From JAICXG01 sp036825615 (GTDB lineage Bacteria; Verrucomicrobiota; Verrucomicrobiia; Chthoniobacterales; UBA10450), in assembly GCA_036825615.1 (NCBI GenBank), contig DAISXY010000005.1, positions 62,001 through 126,000 on the forward strand: 64,000 nucleotides of DNA, read 5' to 3'. Below are positions 50,588 through 58,658 of the stretch, in pieces (positions within the stretch are counted from its first letter, which is position 1; every line of letters begins with the position of its first letter). Position numbers and translations under genes: made by a program. The notes below the pieces were generated by a model. That model worked only from the letters and a program-made list of their open reading frames with translations, did not search any database and was not told where the DNA came from.

Positions 50588-51091
50588 CTAGGGCTGGGTC
50601 CCGGGCACAGGCAGATCCGAGTTCCAGCTGTCCGCGATGCATTTCCAAGTCCCGTCGGCTTGTTTTTTCCAAACCTCGAGATACTTGCCCCGGTCCTTGA
50701 TCTCCTTACCGTCCGGCCCTTTGCCGACCCAGTTATAGGTGCCGCTGGCGTAAGCCATGTCGCCGGATTTGGCGACTTCGACGCGGTTAGCCTTCCAGCC
50801 GCCGCTAATCATGGTCTCGAGTTCGCCTTTCCAGACGTTACGAATCGCTTCGGCGGTGCTCGCAGCCGGCATATTTGGCGCCTGGACGACTGCGTCGGCT
50901 GTGTAATAGGAAACCACTTTGTCGAGGTTTCTCGCCGCGGCCGCGGCTGACCATTCCTGGTCGAGCTTGCGCAAGCTTTGCTCGATCGAGCCGGTATCAG
51001 CGGCGCGGCCGAAGGAAGTGAGGATGACAAACCCGATGGCAGCGACAACAAGGCGCCGCGCCGGGTGCTGCTGACGATGATGGTAGTTCAT
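50588..51091 (-). CDS. secreted DUF4440/SnoaL-like protein
   Basis: 167 residues with a signal peptide (RLVVAAIGFVILTSFGRAAD). The mature part (IEQSLRKLDQEWSAAAAARN, VVSYYTADAVVQAPNMPAAS, SGTYNWVGKGPDGKEIKDRG, WKCIADSWNSD) is a DUF4440 cone fold. First gene of a two-gene operon with the NTF2-like protein downstream. Periplasmic role unknown. Confidence 0.82.
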   Translation of the reverse strand: MNYHHRQQHPARRLVVAAIGFVILTSFGRAADTGSIEQSLRKLDQEWSAAAAARNLDKVVSYYTADAVVQAPNMPAASTAEAIRNVWKGELETMISGGWKANRVEVAKSGDMAYASGTYNWVGKGPDGKEIKDRGKYLEVWKKQADGTWKCIADSWNSDLPVPGTQP

Positions 51092-51397
51092 GAATTGCTC
51101 CGCAGGTTGATTTCACTCAGATGCTTCGGGCCCGTTGTGAGCCAATTGCCGGCAATGTCAATCCGCAAATTCTCACACCGGTAACTATGATACATCCAGC
51201 CAAGGCATGGGCAGCGTTGGGATTGCAAAGCGCCGGATGTTCGACCGACAAAGTCGGCCACGGAGGGTTACGCGCCAGTCCGGGCGCTCGCCTGTTGTGC
51301 CGAAAAGAAGGATTCGCCGTAAACCAGTCACCGCGGACCGCCGGATCGCGCGCGGTCGAGCGTTTTCTTGTCGCGGGCTGATGATGATTTTCAGATA
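51092..51397. other. intergenic region between divergent genes
   Basis: 306 bases between the DUF4440 gene and the receiver-domain gene. Frames here are shadows. I see a small palindrome GACCGACAAAGTCGGCC near 51242-51258 and no other named feature. Confidence 0.4.
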
Positions 51398-51871
51398 ATG
51401 AGTTCGCCCGACGCAAAACTTCGGGTCTTTGTGGTCGAAGACCATGCCGGCACTTCCCGGGCGCTAAAAATGTTTCTCGAGGCAAGCGACTTCGCGGTCG
51501 AGGTCGCGCTCGACTGCCGCTCGGCCCTTGAGTTGGCGCGCACGACCAAATTCGATGTCATGCTTTGTGATCTGAATCTGCCGGATGGGACCGGTTGGGA
51601 CTTACTCAGAGAAATCAGGCGGATCGTGCCGGGAGTGCGCGCGCTCGCCTTTTCGGCCTTCGACGATGCGGATCACGTGAGAAAGAGCCGGGAAGCCGGA
51701 TTCCTGAAGCATGTAGTTAAAGGAGGTGCCGCGAATGAATTGGTCGCCGACATCCGCAAGGCGCACGAGTCAGGCGCGCCCGAGTCGGAAGCGCCTGCCG
51801 AAGGGCCGGCTCGTAAAAGCTCCTCGCCAGCCGGTGTGAAGAAGCCGGCTTCCGGCAAGCGGCGCGCATAG
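51398..51871 (+). CDS. single-domain response regulator with charged tail
   Basis: 157 residues from ATG 51398. A CheY-like receiver: VFVVEDHAGTSRALKMFLEA (acidic pair), phospho-acceptor Asp in VMLCDLNLPDGTGWDLL, Ser/Ala in ALAFSAFDD, and Lys in FLKHVVKGG. There is no DNA-binding output domain; the last 35 residues are Ala/Pro/Lys-rich (ARKSSSPAGVKKPASGKRRA) and probably disordered. No histidine kinase is adjacent, so the partner is elsewhere. Confidence 0.85.
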   Translation: MSSPDAKLRVFVVEDHAGTSRALKMFLEASDFAVEVALDCRSALELARTTKFDVMLCDLNLPDGTGWDLLREIRRIVPGVRALAFSAFDDADHVRKSREAGFLKHVVKGGAANELVADIRKAHESGAPESEAPAEGPARKSSSPAGVKKPASGKRRA

Positions 51872-51943
51872 TACAGCACGATCGTCAGCTCCTGGTCGAG
51901 CGCCTGCAACACCTTGCCATAACTATTGCGCTTCTTCGTCCAG

Positions 51944-53437
51944 CTACTTTGCCAGTTGAAAGAGGTATTCCACGTAAGACATGACCGCGTCGTCGAAGCC
52001 CGCGACCTTCGGGTTTGAAGACTCGATCAGGTAATACTCATCGGGGGCATGGGCTCCGCTGCCGTGTCCCAGACCAAAATGACTCGCGCCGAGGCTGAGT
52101 GGCGGATTGGTAAAGACGTAGCCCGGCCAGGAACCGCCCAGGCGCGGGAGCACGACCGGATCAATGCCGTGCTGTTTGTAAACCGCTTCCTCGGCCTGGA
52201 CGACCGGTGAATTAGCTGGCGTCGTCGTCGGGTCGTAGCCGCCGGTCATGTTTACATCAATGTCTCCATAACCATGATTCGCGAGATACGTCTTCAAAGC
52301 CTGGAGCGCGCCGTCGGCCGTCTGGTTCGGGACGAGGCGCAGATCGAGCTTCGCAATCGCCTTGTGGGGCAAAATCGTCTTGCCGCCCGGCCCGGTGTAA
52401 CCGCCAATAATTCCTTCAATGTTCACCGTCGGCTCACCCGCCATTCGCTCCAATGCCTGGGTCCAACTGATATCGCGCACCCATTTTTTGACCCCGAGGA
52501 TTTTCTTTGCCTGCGCCTCATTCAAACGCTGGGCCGCGGTTGCGATGAGTTGTTTTTCCTGCGGGTTGAGGGGCCGGACGTTTTTCGTTAGGCCTTCGAT
52601 CGCCGGCTCGCTCGCGTCCTCGTTCACGAGCGTGCCGAGCGCCTTGACCAAATGCCAGACCGGGCTGTCAACGCGGGCCTTGTTTGAGGAATGGATATCC
52701 TTGAGCGGGCCCCGGCCCCACTTCTCTCCGGTCGAAGTAAGCTCCACTTCGACTACACCCTTCGCGCCCAGCGTCACGGTGACCATCCCGTCGAGGTCCT
52801 GGGCCGCAAACGGCATGAAAATCCCGGCGCATTTCTTCAGCGCCTGCTCGATTTCCGGCTTGTGCACGACTTGCGGAAAATGGGGGGAGCCAATTTCCTC
52901 TTCACCCTCGGCGACAAAGACGAAATTGACCGGCAGCTTGCGCCCGGCGGCCTGAATGGCGTGGAGCGCGGCGAGAAAGGTCGCTTCCGGCCCTTTCTGG
53001 TTCACCGCTCCGCGGCCGATCATTATTTTTCCAAGACCCGGCTTGTCCACGATCTTCGCTTCCGTCGGCGGGGAGGACCATTCTTTCGGATCGAACTGCT
53101 TGACGTCGTACATGAAGTAGAGGCCGACAGTTTTCGGCGCGCCTGCCTCGAGGGTCGCGAAGACTCCAGGTTTGCCCTCGGTCTCGACCCGCTCCGCGCG
53201 CTGGAAACCGGCATCCTTCAGTAGCTGGATCATGTAATCGGCGCCTTCGGGATAGCCGCGATTCTCCGCCGCGATCGAGACCTGCCCGATCCAATCCTGC
53301 AACCGCTTGATGTTTTGCTCGTGTTGCTGGGTCACCTGCGCTCTGACGTCAGAGAAATCGTTCTCCGTCGCGAGCGCGGGATTGGAAACAACGAGCAGGA
53401 GCGAGGCAAAGCAGAGAAAGCGCGGGATCGAGTTCAT
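51944..53437 (-). CDS. secreted M20-family hydrolase-like protein with altered metal ligands
   Basis: 497 residues with a signal peptide (MNSIPRFLCFASLLLVVSNPALA). Carnosinase/dipeptidase-like layout: MYDVKQFDPKEW, GRGAVNQKGPEATFLAALHA, FVAEGEEEIGSPHFPQV, and GLGHGSGAHAPDEYYL. Compared with GHLDVQP and GRGATDNKG of typical members, the first metal ligand His is Met and the bridging Asp is Asn; a third ligand Asp also seems lost, while the glutamate pair and the last His remain. It may use one metal, bind without cleaving, or belong to a distinct subfamily. Confidence 0.8.
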   Translation of the reverse strand: MNSIPRFLCFASLLLVVSNPALATENDFSDVRAQVTQQHEQNIKRLQDWIGQVSIAAENRGYPEGADYMIQLLKDAGFQRAERVETEGKPGVFATLEAGAPKTVGLYFMYDVKQFDPKEWSSPPTEAKIVDKPGLGKIMIGRGAVNQKGPEATFLAALHAIQAAGRKLPVNFVFVAEGEEEIGSPHFPQVVHKPEIEQALKKCAGIFMPFAAQDLDGMVTVTLGAKGVVEVELTSTGEKWGRGPLKDIHSSNKARVDSPVWHLVKALGTLVNEDASEPAIEGLTKNVRPLNPQEKQLIATAAQRLNEAQAKKILGVKKWVRDISWTQALERMAGEPTVNIEGIIGGYTGPGGKTILPHKAIAKLDLRLVPNQTADGALQALKTYLANHGYGDIDVNMTGGYDPTTTPANSPVVQAEEAVYKQHGIDPVVLPRLGGSWPGYVFTNPPLSLGASHFGLGHGSGAHAPDEYYLIESSNPKVAGFDDAVMSYVEYLFQLAK

Positions 53438-53592
53438 GCAAACGCCATCGCGCGAGAAAACGCGAATCGCAACCGAGAATCTCTGCCTCTCGCATCAGGG
53501 AAACGGTCCGCACCGGTTGCCGCGCTCAGACGGGGAAGAATTGAAAGCAATGGGTTGATCGCGTTCTCTCCCCGGGCGCATACTGCCCGGAG

Positions 53593-54750
53593 ATGGAACG
53601 CCCCAACGTGAGTCGCAACAGCCTTCGCACCGGCTTCGTTCTGCTTCTTGTCCTGCTCGTCTCGGTTGTCTTTCTCGCAGTCATCTGGCCGTTCCTCATC
53701 CCGCTTCTCCTTGGCGCGCTGCTCGCCGGCTTGTGCGGACCGCTTTATCGCTGGATCACGCGCCTCTGCCGCGGACGCGATTCGCTCGCAGCGGGACTTA
53801 CTCTCCTGATTCTTTTCCTGCTTATCGTTGGGCCATTGAGCGCGCTCGTCGGCGTGGTCGTGCGCCAGGCGCTCGGAGTGAGTAACGAAGCCATCCCCTG
53901 GGTGCAGGAGCATCTCGGGGCCGCCGGCACTTTCGACGCACACGCCTGGCTGGCCGAGCGCTTCCCGTCCCTCGCGCCTTATCTACCGGCGCAAACCCAG
54001 ATCGCCGACGCTGCGGCGCGGCTCGCGAAATCGGCCGGCGCCTTTCTCGTCGCGGGAGTAACCCAGCTCACGGCCGGGACGGCGACCTTTCTCCTCAACC
54101 TTTTCGTTATGTTTTACGCCATGTTTTACTTCCTGCGCGATGGGCGAAGCATGCTGGAGAAGATCCTCTTTTACACCCCGCTCAATCACGTCGACGAGGA
54201 ACTGGTCCTGGAACGCTTTGCCTCGGTCACGCGGGCGACGATAAAGGGAACGCTCGTAATCGGGATCGTGCAGGGAACGCTGGGCGGCCTCGGTTTTTGG
54301 ATGGCGGGGATCGATGGCGCGGCCTTCTGGGGAACGATCATGGTTGTGCTTTCGATTGTCCCGGGGATCGGCTCCGCTCTCGTCTGGGTCCCGGCGGTGA
54401 TTTATCTCTTTATTGCCGGGCGTTTTCTCGCCGCCACGCTTCTCCTCATGTGGTGCGCGCTCGTGGTGAGCACAATCGATAACCTGCTCCGGCCTAAGTT
54501 GGTCGGAAAAGATGCGAAAATGCCCGACCTGCTCATTCTTGTCGGAACGTTAGGCGGCCTTTTCCTTTTCGGGCCGCTCGGTTTTATCATTGGTCCGCTG
54601 GTTTGCGGATTGTTTCTTACCGTCTGGGATATTTATGGCGCGACCTTCAAGGATATTCTCCCGGTCGTGCACGATCTTGAGTCGGGGAAACCGAAGAAGC
54701 CGTTGCAAAATTTAAACTATGAAGAGAGAGATGAGACCGCTTCGGACTAG
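53593..54750 (+). CDS. AI-2E family (PerM-type) membrane protein
   Basis: 385 residues with about eight membrane helices. The IWPFLIPLLLGALLAGLCGP start, MFYAMFYFLRDGR, VTRATIKGTLVIGIVQGTLG, VLSIVPGIGSALVWVPAVIY and LLRPKLVGKDAKMPDLLILV are the AI-2E/PF01594 marks. Members export small molecules or ions, including sodium/proton antiporters; no AI-2 role should be assumed. The sulfotransferase gene starts 32 bases downstream. Confidence 0.88.
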   Translation: MERPNVSRNSLRTGFVLLLVLLVSVVFLAVIWPFLIPLLLGALLAGLCGPLYRWITRLCRGRDSLAAGLTLLILFLLIVGPLSALVGVVVRQALGVSNEAIPWVQEHLGAAGTFDAHAWLAERFPSLAPYLPAQTQIADAAARLAKSAGAFLVAGVTQLTAGTATFLLNLFVMFYAMFYFLRDGRSMLEKILFYTPLNHVDEELVLERFASVTRATIKGTLVIGIVQGTLGGLGFWMAGIDGAAFWGTIMVVLSIVPGIGSALVWVPAVIYLFIAGRFLAATLLLMWCALVVSTIDNLLRPKLVGKDAKMPDLLILVGTLGGLFLFGPLGFIIGPLVCGLFLTVWDIYGATFKDILPVVHDLESGKPKKPLQNLNYEERDETASD

Positions 54751-54782
54751 CCGACGCAAACTGCATCAGCTTCTCACCATCC

Positions 54783-55655
54783 ATGTCCAAGATTGATTTC
54801 ATCGGCATCGGCGCGCCGAAATGCGGAACGACCTGGCTCTCCGCCCAGCTCGAAGCCCATCCGCAGATCGGCTTCGCGCCGGATAAGGAGGTCTATTATT
54901 TCGCCGATACCGTTCTTCGCCGGATGGCGGGCAAGGAACTGCGCTGCTTCCAGCGTGGTGAGTCATGGTATCATGAACAATTTCCCGCCGCGGGGGGTGG
55001 CATTAGTTGTCGTGGCGAATTTTGTCCTTCCTATCTCTATAGCGAAGAAGCGGCGGAGCGGATCGCAACCTATCGCCCGGATATCAAGCTCCTGCTTTGT
55101 CTGCGCTCGCCGGTCGAGATGGTCTACTCCTGGTATTGGTATAACCGCAACGCTGTCATCGCCTCCCTGCCCGAGACCTTTGCTCTCGCGATGGAAAATC
55201 CTTTCATTCGCGATCTGGGATGTTATGCGCGTCATCTTAAGCCCTATCTCGAGCGCTTCCCGGCGGAAAACATTCTGGTCATTCAGTTCGATGCCATCCG
55301 GCGTGACCCTGACCATGTCCGGAGACACACCTATGAATTCCTGAATGTAACTCCGGAGTTTAAGCCACAGCCTTCCGAGGCGGGAAAAAACGCCGCGCGC
55401 GCCGCCCGTTTTCCCGCTATCCAACAAGCCGCCCAGCGGGTCTACAGTGGTGTCTCGTCCCTTCCTGGCGTAGGCACACTGCTAAAGTCCCCGGCAGTCG
55501 CAAATAGGCTGCAAAACGCCTATCACCGGTTGAACAGCAAGGCGCAAAAATACGATGCGCTTTCACCAGAAGAGCGCGAGAAGTGGCAGGCCCACTATGC
55601 CGCTGATGAGCAGGAATTGGAACAACTGCTCCAAAGAGTGCAGGTGGTCGAGTGA
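54783..55655 (+). CDS. PAPS-dependent-type sulfotransferase
   Basis: 290 residues. FIGIGAPKCGTTWLSAQL is the 5'-phosphosulfate loop and LLLCLRSPVEMVYSWYWYNR the 3'-phosphate site of sulfotransferases; DKEVYYFAD and EFCPSYLYSEE are also typical. It belongs to the heparan/carbohydrate-type Sulfotransfer_1 group by these words. It follows the AI-2E gene and may be co-transcribed. The acceptor is unknown; it differs from the BCAT-linked sulfotransferase-like protein at 43.4 kb. Confidence 0.85.
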   Translation: MSKIDFIGIGAPKCGTTWLSAQLEAHPQIGFAPDKEVYYFADTVLRRMAGKELRCFQRGESWYHEQFPAAGGGISCRGEFCPSYLYSEEAAERIATYRPDIKLLLCLRSPVEMVYSWYWYNRNAVIASLPETFALAMENPFIRDLGCYARHLKPYLERFPAENILVIQFDAIRRDPDHVRRHTYEFLNVTPEFKPQPSEAGKNAARAARFPAIQQAAQRVYSGVSSLPGVGTLLKSPAVANRLQNAYHRLNSKAQKYDALSPEEREKWQAHYAADEQELEQLLQRVQVVE

Positions 55656-55689
55656 CCTGACCTTGGTATGAGCATGGACACGTTAAGCT

Positions 55690-56060
55690 GCCCTCACCGG
55701 CGGCTGGCGCCGTCCGCCTCTCCCACAGGGAGAGGGATAGGCCGAGTCACGGTGTCGAGTGCAAGCCACTCTCCCCACGCGGGACAGACGCACACCTCTG
55801 ACCCGCGGGCGGGCAGTGTCTGCCTCTGCCACAAGGAGAGGAATAGGCGCGAGTCACGCGAAGTGGCTTTGCACGCGCATGGAAGAGACGAAGCCTGTCA
55901 CCGCAGGCTGCGCCGTGCGCCACTCCCACGGGAGAAGCGATAGGCACACTGACAGCGTCGAGCGGAAGCCACTCTCTCTCCCGGTGGGCCGTAACGTAGC
56001 TCGCGAAGCGAGCGAGGCCGGGCTTTCAAAGACGCGCGCGCGAAGCGCGGCAGTGAGGGC
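55690..56060 (+). mobile_element. composite MITE-like element, copy 6
   Basis: 371 bp from GCCCTCACCGGCGGCTGGCG to GCAGTGAGGGC. The inside holds several partial units (CCACAGGGAGAGGGATAGG, CACGGGAGAAGCGATAGG) with GTCGAG...AAGCCACTCTC repeats, so it is a nested or tandem form of the family. It takes up most of the gap between the sulfotransferase and polymerase genes. Confidence 0.6.
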
Positions 56061-56121
56061 AAATCTTTCGTCCTCAGAAGTCGGAAACGGAAAAGCTGAT
56101 CGTCAGCTTCCCAACAATCTC

Positions 56122-58425
56122 CTAGAGCGCCAGGCTTTGCTGCTTCGGCGATGATGCGGTCGCCGTTACGTGCCCGAACTTTTTAACGAGTTCATCCAGC
56201 TTTGCGATGTAGTAATCGATATTCTCATCCCGATTTTGCGGGTCGAATTCAGAGACCAGCTTGGCGGCTTCGTAGGCGGCGACTTTCTTTGGGGTTACTT
56301 TGACATAATAACTGATCTGGTCCCCGGGTTTGTAATTACGCCCGCTTGCCAGCGCTAACTCATAGGCCGCGGCGCGATTCCGCCCGCCGCCCGCGATCTT
56401 TTGCCGATATTTCTCGAGCGAATCCTGTAGCGTATCCGTTTTCATCAGCATCTCGATCGGCCACTCGCGCTCCCGGATCTTTTGCGCGAATTCATCGCGC
56501 AGTGCTGGAATAGCCTCGTCTTTCCCTTCCATCAGGAGCTTGATTACTTCCTCGAGAAAAACCCGTTGGAATTTCTCCAGTCCGCGCGATTTCAAGGCGC
56601 CACCCTTGATGATGACTTCGCCTTCGTTAGTCAGGAGGGCATAGTTCTTCGCCTTGTAACTGAACATGGCGGCAAACTGCTCGTCGAACTCGACTTCGAT
56701 CCCGGGTGGAAGCTCCTTCGCTAACCCGTCGCGCAGCTGATCAATTGTAGCCGCCGCTCTGTGAGCGGCGTGCGCGTCTCGCAGAGGCGCGGCTACAGGC
56801 GCAGCGGCGTGCGCGTCTCGCAGAGATGCGGCTACAGGCGCAGCGGCAATCGCGTTCCCCGGCGGCACGAAGTAGATCCCGTCGGTATCCACTTCGATGA
56901 CCTGCGCGCCCTGACCCTTGAGCCACTCGATCATTTGCTTGAGCAGGTCGCGGCCGATTTGAGTGACGCGCGCGGCGGCTTCGAAATCGGCGAAGTTACC
57001 CTGGGCAAAACCGAGATAGCCATAGAAGCTGTTAATAAGAATCTTGAAGGTGTTTTGCAGGGCGTGAAAATGACGGCGCTGTGCCGGGTCCTTTGCTTCG
57101 CGCATGTCCGCCTTTGCCTGGAGACGAAAAGTGCGCAGGTCCGTGAGCAGGTGGCGAAAGATTTGGAGCTGATCGGTCACCGGGAAACAATCGAACTGGA
57201 GCATGATCGAGGGGTAAAGGGAGGCGACGTCGCAATGCCAAACGTTCCTGGCTACCCCGGTGAAAAAGACATCGGTGTAGCCGCCCTCGAAACTCCGCGC
57301 CATCGGCATCTCTGGGATGCTGTGACGCTGGCGAAAATATTCGCGGAGGAGCAAGGCATTAATCCGGGTGGCATTGCCGCGCACAATCACGTCCTGGTAG
57401 TTATAAGGGAAAATTTGCGCCTGAATGAAGTAACTCGGGCTCAACAGATCGGCCACGGCCCGGGTCTCGCGCACTGCGCAGAGCGCGCGCTCACGATAGC
57501 GGGTGGGATTATTCAGCCAGGCGAGTTGTAACTCCCTGCCGGCTAACTGCGAAATCTCGGCAATGTTCGTTAGGCCAAAGTGTTGGGCGACGTCGCTCCG
57601 CTCAAAACCAGTAAGGGAGCGCATCCCGACATCGTAAAACTGGGCGAGCAGAAAAGTATCGACGAAGTGCCGGCCTTCGACCGTGAACTTGGGATAATCG
57701 ATTGTCTTTTCCGCGATCTGCAGCCGCGAGGGACGCGAGCGCAGAAAGCCGCCGCTCCGGCCCCAGTCGAGCTTCGTTTTCGCCTTCCGTGCTCGCGCGA
57801 CGAGAAAGGGCAGGTCGAACTTGAAAAGATTATGTCCTTCGATCACATCCGGGTCGCGTTCCTTGATCAGGTTGGTCAGGCGCTTGATTGCGGCGTGCTC
57901 CGATTCCTCGATCGCGTCGGGGTTCACCTCGATCAATTCCTCCCAGCCGGTGTTGTCTGAGACCGCGATGCTGGTGATGTGATCGGTCGCGGCCGCCTCC
58001 AGGTCGCCGCCGGCGAACGACAGCACCTCGATCTGCATTCGCTTTAGTTGTTCAAAAGGCAGCTTCTTGAAAAGAGTGCGCCCGGTGTGAGTGAGGTAAT
58101 GCTGCACCGGATCGCTCAGGGCAAAGAAGTTGCGCCCCGCCCTTTTCAAGCCATTGCGGAGCGCGATCAGATCCTTCCAGCTGTCGGTCGTGACGAGCCA
58201 GTTGTATTTCAGGTCGCCACTGAGCTTCTCGGCGTTCGTTAGGCCGAGATCGGCCACGTCGCCATCGGTCCAGACAAAGGGATGAAATTCCTCCACCTCG
58301 CAGCTGGTCGAGCCATTCTTCTCCCGCCGATAGACCTTGACCGTGCCCGTCTCACCCAACTCGATCGCCACGATCCGGGGCGTCGGATCGAAGCCGAAGA
58401 GCAGCGTGTTATCCTCGAAACGCAT
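56122..58425 (-). CDS. family B DNA polymerase, exonuclease motifs degraded
   Basis: 767 residues. Polymerase motifs are intact: motif A DVASLYPSI (399-407), motif B KILINSFYG (461-469), motif C VDTDG (512-516). The 3'-5' exonuclease region is present, but only Exo II is good (GHNLFKFDLPF, Asn199/Asp204). Where DxE of Exo I is expected the text is MQIEVLS (130-136), and Exo III reads ALCAVRETRAV (314-324) without its Asp. A 13-residue unit repeated twice (AAPVAASLRDAHA) is inserted just after motif C. It is like the Pol II-type polymerases of soil bacteria. DNA synthesis is likely; proofreading is doubtful. Confidence 0.82.
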   Translation of the reverse strand: MRFEDNTLLFGFDPTPRIVAIELGETGTVKVYRREKNGSTSCEVEEFHPFVWTDGDVADLGLTNAEKLSGDLKYNWLVTTDSWKDLIALRNGLKRAGRNFFALSDPVQHYLTHTGRTLFKKLPFEQLKRMQIEVLSFAGGDLEAAATDHITSIAVSDNTGWEELIEVNPDAIEESEHAAIKRLTNLIKERDPDVIEGHNLFKFDLPFLVARARKAKTKLDWGRSGGFLRSRPSRLQIAEKTIDYPKFTVEGRHFVDTFLLAQFYDVGMRSLTGFERSDVAQHFGLTNIAEISQLAGRELQLAWLNNPTRYRERALCAVRETRAVADLLSPSYFIQAQIFPYNYQDVIVRGNATRINALLLREYFRQRHSIPEMPMARSFEGGYTDVFFTGVARNVWHCDVASLYPSIMLQFDCFPVTDQLQIFRHLLTDLRTFRLQAKADMREAKDPAQRRHFHALQNTFKILINSFYGYLGFAQGNFADFEAAARVTQIGRDLLKQMIEWLKGQGAQVIEVDTDGIYFVPPGNAIAAAPVAASLRDAHAAAPVAAPLRDAHAAHRAAATIDQLRDGLAKELPPGIEVEFDEQFAAMFSYKAKNYALLTNEGEVIIKGGALKSRGLEKFQRVFLEEVIKLLMEGKDEAIPALRDEFAQKIREREWPIEMLMKTDTLQDSLEKYRQKIAGGGRNRAAAYELALASGRNYKPGDQISYYVKVTPKKVAAYEAAKLVSEFDPQNRDENIDYYIAKLDELVKKFGHVTATASSPKQQSLAL
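56765..56842. repeat. 39-bp direct repeat (x2) inside the polymerase gene
   Basis: The unit GCGGCGTGCGCGTCTCGCAG... occurs at 56765-56803 and 56804-56842 with two mismatches. The 39-base length keeps the frame and adds 13 residues per unit. The unit contains CTCGCAGAG and GCGGCTACAG, words of an interspersed intergenic repeat, so a repeat has been captured in the coding sequence. Confidence 0.7.
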
Positions 58426-58658
58426 GCGCTCTTAGATTGGCACAGATCGCTCAGATTAGAAGCGGGTGCCTCCGCGAGATCATGCCGCCGTTTCGACACG
58501 CGGGTGAAGATTGCTCTTGAAGGTGAAAGAGAGGAAGAGCCGTTCGACGGATAAGTTCTGACGAAAAAGTAAGAATTGAAAGCTTGCAATTTAATGCGCG
58601 AGTTGGTCAAAACCACGCACGCAACTCAACATAAATTCAACTGCGCCATCCAAATGCT

